From the NCBI GenBank assembly GCA_039720395.1, contig CM077826.1:37042790-37106789 (forward strand): DNA of 64,000 nt. Direction: 5' to 3'. The position numbers and the translations under genes are program-made. The notes beneath the pieces are model-generated. The model was not told the origin of the DNA. It was given only the letters and a program-made list of their open reading frames with translations, and ran no database searches. Positions 36,491-47,617 of this stretch are shown here, one piece after another; the first letter of the stretch is position 1, and every line of letters begins with the position of its first letter. The DNA comes from Liquidambar formosana (Eukaryota; Streptophyta; Magnoliopsida; Saxifragales; Altingiaceae).

Positions 36491-37911
36491 TAGTTAACTT
36501 TTTGAGTTGTTGTTCATCATGGTTGTTTTATATATGCTGCATATAGTTGAATCATGCTAGGTTTGCATTCATATAGTGGATTTTATAGGGTTTTTGGAGA
36601 TATTATCCTTTTCTAAGGATAATTATCCTTTTTGTTAAGTAAGGTTTTTTATGAGAGCTTTCTGTGATGTGTTTAAATATGAAATCACTTCTGTTGTGTT
36701 CTAGGATATATATTTTACATAGGATATGATGATTGCACCTCCCCATAACGATCTTTTTACGTGAAATTATCTTAGGATAATTTTGCTTAAGAAAGCTTGC
36801 TGTAGGAAGGTCTTTTGTCATATTTTACATGAAATATCATCTTTTTGGTTAGAATAGACCTTATTATAATGTTTATTGACATTGTTGCAGTCTCTCATGA
36901 TTGTTAGTGTTTTTTTATAGATTTTTTATGCATGTTAGCTAGGTCATTGCATGTAAAATTGTGTTAGGGTTTATAATTATTCATTATTCTGGTTGTTTGC
37001 TTGATTAATGGATGAGTTTAGGCCTTAATATGATTCTGTACAGATTAGTATTCTGTTATTTTTGTATGATTTTGAGCACTTGTAAGGGTGCAAACAGGTG
37101 CAATAATTGCCTTATTGCAAATAAGATTGTTATCGCTTAAGCTTGCTATTGCTTGGAGAGAATTACACAAGGTAAGTAGGGTATGAAGTGCCCTAATTCA
37201 CTTTTCTTAACTCTTCTTTTCCCTTCTCCCTCCTAGGGTTATTTTCTAATAGAGGGATATGGTGAATTCTAGGGTTGCTTTCCACCCCTTTTCAAAAAGT
37301 TTATGTCTTTTATTGAAATCTTATTGAGAATCATTTGTCTTTGAAAATCTCTATGGAAGGAAACCTAAGGTTTACCATGAGTCTCTATTAGGATTTAACC
37401 CTATTCTTTTCGAACTACGTGGACTTTGATTCATGTATTTCCATGCATAGTACATAGCCACTTACTTTGAGGTTCAAGTCTGCCCAAGGATACTAAGTAT
37501 CCTAGGTTTTCTTTTTCTTTTGTCTTTTAATCCATCACATATGATTGCTAATGGAGTAGGATGGATTTGTGATTGATATGCATGCTGTATTTTATTAATT
37601 GATATTGATTTGCCTGTGATTAAGTTATTAAGTTAGCCCAATCAAATTAAGAGACCAACTCGGGCGATGTGGGTGCCTATGGGCCTAGGCCCAGAACCTT
37701 CCCACATCGTAATTTAGCCCTCGAATCCAATTTTTCGGTTTTAAAGACTTTGCCTTTCCTTTTTCCTTTTTTTAAAATGGAGTCATGAGGTTTTGGAAAT
37801 AAAACATTTTAACGGTTTTCCTCTTTTCCTTAGAAAATGAGGTGGCAACTCCTTTCCTTTTGTTGTCTTTTAAAATACCAAATCCCGTGGGCCGTTTTTC
37901 CTAGGTTCACA

Positions 37912-38175
37912 GTTTGGTGACTCCACTGGGGATATCGAGGGGTAGACTCATTTAAAATGATTAGGCTAAATTAATTTCTTATGGTTTAAATAAAATCAAT
38001 CACTTGCATCCGCTTGATTGTATGCTTTCATTTATTGCATTGTGTGCGTAATTGTTGCATGATGACTCGATTTTCCCTCGATGTATCCTTACCAACTGAT
38101 AGCCTAGTTCAACCTTGGTTTTCATGATTCCATGTGTTGGGCGAAGCTATCAAACCTCTCTTGCCAAGTACCCTT
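37912..38175 (+). other. PBS and start of leader of G4 element
   Basis: TGGTGACTCCACTGGGGAT at 37915-37933 is the tRNA-Arg-type primer binding site. The leader that follows (AGCCTAGTTCAACCTTGG, then GGCGAAGCTATCAAACCTC) matches the leaders after the LTRs at 56825 and 62127. It is broken at 38175 by a copia LTR. No gag of this element remains. Confidence 0.8.
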
Positions 38176-39251
38176 TGTTGGGAATCATACAAAAGGAAAA
38201 ATAGAAGTGCGAAATAAAAAAAAAAATTTTCCTTTGATCCCTAATCCCATGAATCTAACTATGCATAACACAAAATCAAACCCTAACTACGAAGAGGGTT
38301 AGAACACTTACAGTTTTAATGTCTTCTCCTTTTTACTCCAAGCTTTGACTTCAGACAGCGGTGAATGAGCAGCCCAATCATGCTGCCTCCAACGGTATCC
38401 ACACCTAGCTAGGGCTTCAAGTCCTTTCCCCTTTTTCCTTGTTGTTGCTAGTGTAGGAGAAGAAAGGAAAGAGAAAGGGAGGCTGGAAATTTCGGCCAGC
38501 CCTTTGGGAGTTCAACTTGTGATGATGTTACACATTAAAGTGTGACTTATATAGTCCACACTCAAGGGGGCCAACCCTAGGGGGAAACCCTATTAGGGTT
38601 TTATGCAATTTCTCTAAATTGCACAATAACCCCTACAAATTATATCAAATATAAATAGGCCTCAAAGAACTATTCTTTATGCACTCATACCCTTTCTCTC
38701 ATAGACTTTAAAGCTCATCTTGCATGATCAGTGTGTGACCCATTGGGTTCACATCATCAAGTAGTACGAATAGCACGAGGTGTGCACAATGGAACTCTTT
38801 CTATTTAGGGTCTAATTGGAACTCCTTCCAATTCCCTAATTGATTATAACTCACTTATATCAATTAGGGCTTCTACTAACCATGAATAACACCTAGCATA
38901 TGGTTCATGGTATTGTCCTTAATGAAGTGAATAAGATCTTACATAGAACCCTTCTGTTATAGTTTATAAGTTACAATTACATCCTTCCATTTACACAATG
39001 TCTCCAATTGAACTAATAGGACATGGAAAGTCTGTCAAGTCCCTAGTTCAATTACTTTATACTCATTTATAATATCAACTCAATGATGAACTTATGGAAA
39101 CTCCTTTCCATATTCACACTACCATAGCCGTGGACTGAATGAGTTATATTATGAATGCTATATCAGACATTCTCTCTCTTTTTCCTGAGAATAATGGATT
39201 CCTTGTTGATCACTCATATGCCTTCATACACATAGCAATAGGGCCAATGAA
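38176..39251 (-). repeat. truncated copia LTR
   Basis: Left end TGTTGGGAATCATAC is an intact LTR terminus and abuts G4 leader sequence (candidate target site CCCTT at 38171-38175). The segment aligns with the first ~1076 bp of the LTR at 39252 and then stops at GGGCCAATGA, where the complete LTR starts. It is somewhat more diverged than the two LTRs of the complete element. Confidence 0.85.
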
Positions 39252-40906
39252 TGTTGGGAATCATACAAGAGGGAAGAATAGAAGTGCGGAATATAAAAAT
39301 TTTTCCCTTTGATTCCACAGCCCATGAATCTAACTATGCATATACAAAATCAAACCCTAACTATGAAGAAGGTTAAAACACTTACAGAATTTTTGTCTTC
39401 TCCTTTTAGCTCCAAGCTTTGATTCCGGACAGCGGTGAATGAGCAGCCCAAGTGTGCTGCCTCCAACAGTATCCACACCTAGCTAGAGCTCCAAGTCCTT
39501 TCCCCTTTTCCCTTGTTGTTGCTAGTGTAGGAGAAGAGTGGAGAGAGAGAGAGGGGGCTGGAAAATTTCGGCCAGCCCCTTGGGGTTTCTTCTTGTGATA
39601 ATGTCATCACTTCAAAGTGTGACTTATATAGTCCACACTCAAGGGGGCCGGCCCTAGGGGGAAACCCTATTAGGGTGCTATGCAATTTCTCTAAATTGCA
39701 CAATAACCCCTATAAATTATATCAAATATAAATAGGCCTCAAAGAACTATTCTTTATGCACTCATACCCTTTCTCTCATAGACTTTAAAGCTCATCTTGC
39801 ATGATCAGTGTGTGACCCATTGGGTTCACATCATCAAGTAGTAGGAATAGCACGAGGTGTGCACAATGGAACTCTTTCCATTTAGGGTCTAATTGGAACT
39901 CCTTCCAATCCCCTAATTGATTATAACTCACTTATATCAATTAGGGCTTCTACTAACCATGAATAACACCTAGCATATGGTTCATGGTGTTGTCCTTAAT
40001 GAAGTGAGTAAGATCTAACATAGAACCCTTCTGTTATAGTTTGTAGGTTACAATTGCATCCTTCCATTTACACAATGTCTCCAATTGAACTAATAGGACA
40101 TGGAAGTCTGTCAAGTCCCTAGTTCAATTACTGTATACTCATTCATAAATATCAACTCAATGATGAACTTATGGAAACTCCTTTCCATATTCACACTGCC
40201 ATGGCCATGGACTAAATGAGTTATATTATGAATGCTATATGAGACATTCTCTCTCTTTTTCCTGAGAGTAATGGATTCCTTGTTGATCACTCACATGCCT
40301 TCATACACATAGCAATAGGGCCAATGAACACCTTTACAAACCCTTGAATAGGATCTGCACTTAGTGTTATCAAACTTCTAAAGCTACATGCATAAGGTAA
40401 CTATGGTGTCTCAGGTCTAAGGATTACTTGTACCACTATAACATTGAGAAAATGATTAACAGGCAGGTTAAAACTCCATTCAGTTTATCTCAAATCTTTG
40501 GTCACATTCAGTGTACCTATTCTATTAACAGGCACCCACCTGTTGGTTGTAGTGTCTCCACACAAATAGCTTGAGACCAGCTATCCTCCTATAGAGTCAA
40601 CCTAACAAGTGCTAGTCCTATGGTTCATTACTGTCCATCATCGTGAACCTTCAACTAGGAATGATTTAGGAGTTTAGTACAGAGATATATTTACAGTCTC
40701 ATAGTTACAACTCTTTGTAATTCAATATTCTCAACTCTAACTCCTTGGACATATTATGTAAATATAAATGATGCATACAAACATAATAGAATAAGCCCTT
40801 TTATTAAATCAATAATAAATGTGACATACATAAATGAAATCAAATGATTGTTCCTTTATTCCTAAACAATCATCTCTATGATTGGCTCTAGGGCATAACT
40901 CTAACA
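39252..40906 (-). repeat. 3' LTR of the copia element
   Basis: 1655 bp. On the minus strand it begins TGTTAGAGTTATGCCC and ends GATTCCCAACA. It carries a TATA box, GGACTATATAAG, at 39623-39634, about 1.28 kb from its start. The short ORF at 39479-39703 is not considered real. Confidence 0.92.
39623..39634 (-). promoter_or_regulatory. TATA box in copia 3' LTR
   Basis: GGACTATATAAG on the minus strand. The same box is present in the 5' LTR at 47989-48000, where it would drive element transcription. Confidence 0.6.
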
Positions 40907-40920
40907 ATCTCCCACTTGCA
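40907..40920 (-). other. polypurine tract of the copia element
   Basis: The minus strand reads AAGTGGGAGAT directly before the LTR start TGTTAGAG, following the Pol stop codon. Confidence 0.75.
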
Positions 40921-42978
40921 CTATAGCCAATCCACAATGTATCTAATACCCATTTCCTGTCTGTGGTGATCCAACTGCTCTTGGGTCATAGCTTTAGTGA
41001 AGGGATCTGCTACATTCTCTGTTGTGTGAATCTTCTGTATGCTAATATCACCTCTTCCAATGATCTCTCTAATCACATGGAATTGACGCTCAATGTGTTT
41101 GGACTTTTGATGAGACCGTGGTTCCTTAGCTTGAGCAATAGCCCCGTTGTTGTCACAAAACAATGGCAAGGGCTTCTCAATGGCAGGAACTACTCCCAGT
41201 TCAGTAATGAACTTCTTTATCCAAACAGCTTCCTTTGCAGCCTCTGATGCAGCAATGTACTCAGCCTCTGTAGTGGAGTCCGCTGTAACATCCTGTTTAC
41301 AGCTCCTCCAACTTACAGCTCCACCATTCAAGGTGAAAATATACCCCGATGTTGATTTCCTATCATCATCGTCAGATTGAAAATCTGAATCCGTATAACC
41401 AACGATTTCTAAATTTCTTCCTCCATAGATAAGGAAAAGTTCCTTAGTTCTTCTTAAGTACTTAAGGACAGCCTTGACTGCTTCCCAGTGTTTCACACCT
41501 GGGTCTGCCTGATATCTGCTTGTAACACTTACACCAAAAGCGATATCTGGTCTTGTACATAACATGGCATACATTAGACTCCCTACTGCAGAAGCATAGG
41601 GAATCATCCTCATGTACGCAATCTCCTTTGGAGTTTTAGGTGCCATGTTTTTCGACAACTTGATTCCATGTCTAACAGGAATTAGACCTCTTTTGGAATC
41701 TTCTAAATTGAACATTTTCAATATTTTGTCTATGTACAATGATTGGGAGAGACCTAGCATCCTTTTAGATCTATCTCTATAGACTTTTATTCCCAGAATA
41801 TAGGATGCTTCTCCCAAATCTTTCATGGAGAAATTCTGTGAAAGCCACTCTTTCACTTTTGATAACGTCTCTACTTTATTCCCGATAAGTAGAATGTCAT
41901 CAACATATAGGACCAGGAAGGTAATCGCACTCCCACTAACTTTCTTGTACACACATGGTTCATCCACATTCTGTAGGAAACCAAACGATTTGATTGCCTC
42001 ATCGAATCGGATGCTCCAGCTTCTAGAAGCTTGTTTAAGTCCATAAATGGACCGCTGTAGTTTGCACACTTTGTGGTCCTCACCACTGGATGTAAAACCC
42101 TCAGGTTGCTGCATATAAAGGTCTTCCTCAATGTTTCCATTAAGGAAAGCGGTCTTTACATCCATTTGCCATATCTCATAATCGTAGTGCGCAGCTATAG
42201 CTAACAAGATCCTAATGGACTTAAGCATAGCCACTGGCGAGAAGGTTTCCTCATAGTCAATACCATGTCTTTGTCGGTAACCTTTTGCCACTAGCCTAGC
42301 CTTGTAGGTTTCTACCTTTCCATCTGAGCCTATCTTCCTTTTGAAGATCCATTTGCAGCCAATAGGTACTATACCTTCTGGTGGATCAACTAAAGTCCAG
42401 ACTTTGTTGGAATACATCGAGTCCATTTCAGATTTCATAGCTTCCAACCATTTGTTCGAATCAATATCCGAAATCGCTTGTCCATAAGTAGTAGGGTCAT
42501 CTGGGTGTTCTCTATCACCAAGGAACAATTCTTCTGCATTATGGTTGAGAAATCCATATCTCTCAGGTGCAACAGATACCCTACTCGATCTACGGAGAGG
42601 TTGTGGTACATTAGTGGGTTCTGTCTCATCAGGGACAGGGGTGGGATCACTGTCGGTTTGTGTCTCATTAGACAATTCTTTGAGTTCTATTTTCCTGTTA
42701 TTGCCTCCTTCTTGAATAAACTCTTTTTCAAGAAAGACTGCAAACTTACTAACAAACACCTTTTGTTCATCAGGATAATAGAAATAATATCCTAAACTCT
42801 CTTTAGGATATCCCACAAACCTACATTTAATTGATCTTGATTCTAACTTGGTTGCATCATGTGTCTTTACATATGCAGTGTAACCCCATACCTTAATATG
42901 TTTAAGGCTTGGTGCTCTCCCTTTCCATATCTCATACGGTGTCTTAGGGACAGATTTGGTTGGGACTCTGTTCAACAA
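40921..42978 (-). CDS. copia Pol: end of integrase, reverse transcriptase, RNase H
   Basis: An open frame of 685 residues. It starts within the C-terminal part of integrase (NRVPTKSVPKTPYEIW, then the chromatin-side tail). RT spans about residues 195-440, with QMDVKTAFLNG at 271-281, KLQRSIYGLKQASRSW at 306-321, and the catalytic YVDD at 358-361. RNase H spans about 525-685, with YTDSD at 528-532 and EAEY at 571-574. The enzyme copies element RNA into DNA in the particle. The whole stretch is open, and all visible catalytic motifs are kept. It is the downstream part of one polyprotein; a TAG stop at 43003-43005 separates it from the integrase part, so the given start is not a natural start. 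Confidence 0.93.
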   Translation of the reverse strand: MLNRVPTKSVPKTPYEIWKGRAPSLKHIKVWGYTAYVKTHDATKLESRSIKCRFVGYPKESLGYYFYYPDEQKVFVSKFAVFLEKEFIQEGGNNRKIELKELSNETQTDSDPTPVPDETEPTNVPQPLRRSSRVSVAPERYGFLNHNAEELFLGDREHPDDPTTYGQAISDIDSNKWLEAMKSEMDSMYSNKVWTLVDPPEGIVPIGCKWIFKRKIGSDGKVETYKARLVAKGYRQRHGIDYEETFSPVAMLKSIRILLAIAAHYDYEIWQMDVKTAFLNGNIEEDLYMQQPEGFTSSGEDHKVCKLQRSIYGLKQASRSWSIRFDEAIKSFGFLQNVDEPCVYKKVSGSAITFLVLYVDDILLIGNKVETLSKVKEWLSQNFSMKDLGEASYILGIKVYRDRSKRMLGLSQSLYIDKILKMFNLEDSKRGLIPVRHGIKLSKNMAPKTPKEIAYMRMIPYASAVGSLMYAMLCTRPDIAFGVSVTSRYQADPGVKHWEAVKAVLKYLRRTKELFLIYGGRNLEIVGYTDSDFQSDDDDRKSTSGYIFTLNGGAVSWRSCKQDVTADSTTEAEYIAASEAAKEAVWIKKFITELGVVPAIEKPLPLFCDNNGAIAQAKEPRSHQKSKHIERQFHVIREIIGRGDISIQKIHTTENVADPFTKAMTQEQLDHHRQEMGIRYIVDWL

Positions 42979-43005
42979 GTACGCGGCAGTTTCCAGGGCA
43001 TGTCC

Positions 43006-43683
43006 CTAAAAGGACAATGGTAAATCAGTGTAACTCATCATGGACCTAACCATATCCAATAAGGTTCTATTCCTCCTTTCTGACACACCATTAAGCTGTG
43101 GTGTTCCAGGAGGTGTCCATTGAGATAGAATGCCCGCTTGAACAAGATGATCTAAAAACTCACCAGTTAAATATTCTCCTCCTCGATCCGATCGAAGAGC
43201 TTTAATACTTTTACCAGTTTGTTTCTCTACTTCATATCTGAATTCTTTGAACTTTTCAAATGCTTCAGATTTGTACTTCATTAAGTACACACCCCCATAC
43301 CTAGAATGATTATCGGTAAAGGTTATAAAGTAAGAGAAACCTCCACGAGCATGTATGCTCATAGGACCACATACATCACTATGTATTAATCCTAATATGT
43401 CTGCCGCTCTCTCATCGTGACCGGTGAAAGGTGACTTGGTCATTTTACCTAGTAAACAAGATTCACAAGTTGGAAAGGGCATAGAAACCAATGGACCCAA
43501 TTGTCCATCCTTACACATCTTGTTAATCCTATTCTCACTGATATGGCCTAGTCTCAAGTGCCAGTCATATGCAGAGTTTTCTTCATCTCTTGTTCTCTTG
43601 GGTTTGTTTGCATTCAATTTAGAACTATCATGCTCTATGCAATTAACATTTGCAATAAAGTTTAGAAAATAAAGGCCATTCAC
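43006..43683 (-). pseudogene. copia integrase (Pol), closed by one nonsense codon
   Basis: 225 residues in the same polyprotein. The gag-pre-integrase / zinc-binding part is at residues 41-80 (H42, H47, C73, C76). The catalytic core has D103 (HSDVCGP), D166 (RSDRGGEY) and E202 (NGVSERRNRT), a D-62-D-35-E spacing. Integrase joins element DNA to the genome. The frame ends LPLSF followed by TAG, where a tryptophan codon is expected, and the next codons continue normally into the RT frame. All catalytic residues are present, so the single nonsense codon is the main defect here. Confidence 0.88.
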
Positions 43684-44021
43684 ATAAACTCCAGAAGTAA
43701 TGAACTCTTTATTTTTAAATAAAGAACATTTATTCTCCTAAAAAACAAACCTAAATCCTTGTTTAGATAATACTAAAATAGAAATAATGTTTCTTATAAC
43801 TTCTGGAGTATAAAGACAGCCTTATAATTCTAAACTACTCCCACTAGGCAAAGTCAAGCAGCAAGTACCCACGGCTAATGCAGCAACGTTTGCTCCATTT
43901 CCCACTCGTAGGGTTACTTCTCCTTTACTCAGCCTTCTGCTTCCCACTAGGTCCTGCATGGAATTACAAATATGAGAACTCGCACCAGAATCTAGTACCT
44001 AAGTGGAAGCAGAGTTAACAC
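43684..44021 (-). pseudogene. copia protease region with in-frame stops
   Basis: On the minus strand the frame reads VLDSGASSHICNSM (aspartic protease active site D-S-G-A), then GNGANVAALAVGTC and ISILVLSKQGFRF. It is interrupted by at least three stop codons: just before VLDSGAS, before GCLYTPE and before ENKCSLF. The protease would cut the Gag-Pol polyprotein. Its order between gag and integrase is normal for copia elements. Confidence 0.78.
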
Positions 44022-44579
44022 TCATGTTAGTCTCAAGTATAAGAGCATAATCCATACCTTCCGAAGGTTGGTTCTCAGAGTATCCAGATACTCTTGGCAG
44101 TTACGTTTCCAATGCCCATCTTTGCCACAGTAAAAACAGATCCCTTTACCTTTCCTCTTCCTTTGGGTACTCTTACCCTTTCTTATTCCCTTGCCTTTAG
44201 GCTTGAGCATAGAATTGGAAGCAGGAACTTCAACCCATTCATCACATTCAAGCAAGAACTCTTTGCCATACAACTCTTGTATGTGGATAAATATCTCGGG
44301 TGCACTTCCCATGGACTCGTATTGCTTCTTAAGCTCAGGACTTAGAGACACCATCATATAGCATCTCGTCATAAGATCATCATCCATGCGCTTCTGATAA
44401 GCGTCTTTTTCTTGCCGAGCTGCAGCCTCAGTAGGAGCATTGGGAAGTGGACTTTGAAGTGCATAGGTAATATTTTCAGAATTCAAAACGATTTTTAAAT
44501 TCCTTAACCAATCAAGATAATTAGGTCCAGTTAAACGGTTGGTTTCCAAAATATTGGATAACGGGTTGCGGTGAGCCAT
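44022..44579 (-). CDS. copia Gag, shortened
   Basis: 185 residues from ATG at 44579. The N-terminal half (NRLTGPNYLDWLRNLKIVL) is the copia-type gag domain. A zinc knuckle CFYCGKDGHWKRNC has C148, C151, H156 and C161 in the CX2CX4HX4C form. A basic KGKGIRKGKSTQRKRKGKG stretch precedes it. Between IQELYGKE (about 107) and CDEWVEVPAS (about 112) roughly a hundred residues of the usual gag seem to be missing, because the two flanking motifs are normally far apart. The frame stays open across the join. Gag forms the particle and binds RNA. The last ~25 residues run past the knuckle into the protease region. Confidence 0.82.
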   Translation of the reverse strand: MAHRNPLSNILETNRLTGPNYLDWLRNLKIVLNSENITYALQSPLPNAPTEAAARQEKDAYQKRMDDDLMTRCYMMVSLSPELKKQYESMGSAPEIFIHIQELYGKEFLLECDEWVEVPASNSMLKPKGKGIRKGKSTQRKRKGKGICFYCGKDGHWKRNCQEYLDTLRTNLRKVWIMLLYLRLT

Positions 44580-47500
44580 TACGGTGATCTACATACAGAA
44601 AATTAAACAAAAAATCAGATTTCATTTTTAATCCAGAATGATCGGGTCTTTAATCATATGGTACCTCCCACTATTTTATCAAATTCCATACACCCTCTAA
44701 TGGAATTCAGGAATCTCATTCCTAATGGGGATTGGGGTCCCACTGTGACCTAGAAGCCTCACATGTTAGTTTTTTGACTTCTAACCCACAGTAAGAAGAC
44801 AACTCTTTGTCTATTGCTTCATAAACAAATTCCAATCGTTTTGCCTCTAGGGTACATACTCCTCACATGTTAGTTTCTTGGAATACTTCCCCAGTTAAGT
44901 TAAGCCCATCATTCACACAGGTATGTTTCACCAAATATATACCTCACATGTTAGTTTCTTGGTATATACCAGCTTAGGCACCCCATGATATCTATATATG
45001 TGATAGTTTCAAGTAATGTCTTTAATATGGGTAACTCCTACATGTCTGCAGCCAGGTACCCACATTAAGGGACATTAGATGATTCTATAATGATGGAAGG
45101 CAATGAAGAATGCATTCCCTAATGTATTCTCCATTTCAACTTAATATTAAAAGAGAGGGGTTTTGAGGGTCTCATCAAATTAACTAATTTAGCATACATC
45201 TCATGCATCTAAATTAAAAAAAAAATGAATAGCATAATAATAATAATCCACTTATCGATATTAGTCCCTAGAAGGAGACATATAACGATCTATGGATTTG
45301 GAGCTATCACTATTAATCTCATTAAAAGCTCCCACTATGATGATTATGGACTTTGAGAGGATTCAATCCAAGCCAATATATAGATTGAATCCAAGGTCTA
45401 AGGTGGGTGTAGGTGATCGTAAAATAACACATTCGAAACATGCATGCTGTCTTGAAACACTTCTCTAAGCTTTCAAGTCCTTCAATCTGCTCCCTTGGCT
45501 AGATGGTCTCCACCATTGGCTTGTTGGGCTCCATCATGATCCTTTGGGTCCACCATGCTCCTTAGTGCGCTCTCGATTACATAACATTTACATAATTTAA
45601 AGAAAGGGATACATAAGGGGAATGTGGGGTACATAAGAGAATGATAGAGAGAGAGGGAGAGGGAAGGTGGCATGCAAACCCCAAATAAATTACATCACCT
45701 TAATAAAATTACAACTCTTGTAAATAATAACATCCCATTCATAAGATGGCCAATCACAATTGGTTTAAAGGGTATAGTCCATAATCATCATCCAAACACA
45801 TACATACAATCTCAATGCATAATGTAAAGAAAAACTGTAAGCATTAAAACATATGGGCATTATGGTAATTCTCTTGAATGATTTACATTAATCTCATTAA
45901 TGCATCCTAATCTTATTAGGTATTAACAAAAATATCCAGAATTAAATAAAGTCTTAACATTTAAGACATTTTAGTTTCAATTAATCAAATTAATTTAAAC
46001 ATATAAAGTTTCCTAAAATAACTCTAATATCCAATATTAGGGTTTCCTTAATTAAACAAATCAATTTCATTTAATTAAGAATTTCAAGATTTTAATTTAA
46101 TCCCCAATTGTATTTTAAACCATTTAAAACATTATAAAATTAATCAATATTAATTAAATAATTAACATGGGAATTAAATAAAATCATTTAAATGATGAAT
46201 TAGTGTATTAGGGTTTCCTAAAACCCTAAACCCTAAACGCATAACCCTAAACCCTAAATGCAAGCCCTAATCATTAAATTCCTTATGATTGGTCATTTAA
46301 TGTCCAATCATTAAAACCCTAGGTTCATATGGTATTTAATAAAAGGGATTAGGGTTTAATTAATGCCAAATAGGGTATTAATTACCCTTAATTAATTACA
46401 CTAATTAGGGTTTCCAAAACCCTAACCCTAGACATCATTTATGGTATTAATTATGCCCTAACAATTAATAACCATGATTGGTCATTTAATGACCAATCAT
46501 TAACTCTTAATAAAGGTAATTAATATTCCAATTAGGGTTTTAATTAATGCCATAATGAAATTAGGGTTTCATCATTAACTCAAAATTAGGGTTTCATCCT
46601 TAACTCTATGCAACCGTCACTACCAAGGGGCTGCCTGAGCTTGGTGGGGCTGCCATGGCCACCAAGGACTGTGGGAGGGCATGGCCAGTCATGGGAGAAC
46701 ATCCTAGGGGTGTGTGCCAAGCCTCTGGACACGTGGGAAGTGGTCCAAGTGCTGTCTTCATCAAAATCTATTAGGGTTTCCAAAACCCATTGCTGGCGCC
46801 ATTGTTACAGACCTTCAAGGTCACAATTGCTTCTAAAACCTTATCAATTCGACTCCTCCATTGAAACCAGCTTTTGTATCATGTCCCTACATGAAATACT
46901 AAGCTAATGGAAGAGGTTTGGATGATCAAATCATCACCAATTGTTCTAAACAATTAAAACAACAGTAGGCTGCCCAGAATTTGACAGTACACTGTCCATG
47001 GTCAGAAATTGTTTCAAAACCCAGCAAGATGAATGAATTAGGCTACCAAACGAATTTTCCCATTATCCTACATGTCTTAGGAAACTAATGCAATTGGTTT
47101 CATGCAATTTGGAGTTCCCTAACTCAAGTTCTAATCAAAACTCCATTGATGACTTTTCTGCAGAGAAAATCTGCTATGCTGTTCATGAAAAATTTTCAAA
47201 CTTTTTGAATCTTTTTCCATCAAAACCTTTTTGAAACTTAAAGAAAATCATATACACATGATATATAATGATCCTATAATGGATTTGCATAAAAAATACA
47301 GAAGCTTTGATTGATTTTAATTGCAAGAACCCCTGGGTTCTAAAAACCCAGATTCGACCCTTTGAAGAAAACCCATTTTTCTATTTCCTTTTCTCCCAAT
47401 TCAAACCCTATGCAACCTTTGCATCAATGGTTACTCTTAACCATGATTTAGAAGAGGAGAAGAAGAAGAATAGACCTAGGGTTCCAAACCCTAGGTTCGG

Positions 47501-47600
47501 CCAAAGAGAAGAACAATTATGCAGTAAAAATTTTCCAGATTTTTGAATCATTCAATTACACCATAATTCCAGCCCATATGTATTTTGTATCATGCATAAT
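44580..47600 (-). other. long 5' leader of the copia element, no gene seen
   Basis: A 3.0-kb AT-rich leader between PBS and gag. It holds four imperfect copies of CACATGTTAGTTTCTTGG-type sequence (44757-44960), runs of CCCTAAA-type motifs at 46217-46260, many AGGGTTT and AATTAAT runs, and a GC-rich island at about 46608-46760. Short ORFs (for example 45673-45482 and 46783-46586) show no recognisable domain. Confidence 0.7.
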
Positions 47601-47616
47601 CATGGCTTTGATACCA
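47601..47616 (-). other. primer binding site of the copia element (tRNA-iMet type)
   Basis: The minus strand reads TGGTATCAAAGCCATG one base after the LTR end. The first eight bases match the usual TGGTATCAGAGC complement of initiator tRNA-Met. Confidence 0.82.
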
Positions 47617-47617
47617 C

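Larger units (their letters stand above)
34686..37911 (+). repeat. gypsy LTR (G4), Tat-like family
   Basis: It starts TATCACATCCCATTTTTGTC (the usual TG is changed to TA) and ends CCTAGGTTCACA, directly before a PBS. Length is about 3226 bp. It aligns with the LTRs at 4530 (minus strand), 54728 and 59467 along most of its length. It contains a TATA box at 35661, a duplicated ~230-bp block at 36010-36490, a splice-donor-like AAGGTAAGT at 37169-37177, and the conserved block at 37410-37480. Confidence 0.85.

Noticed and set aside
41147..42046. Plus-strand ORFs opposite the copia RT
   Set aside because: They are opposite-strand shadows of a well-supported RT-RNase H frame.
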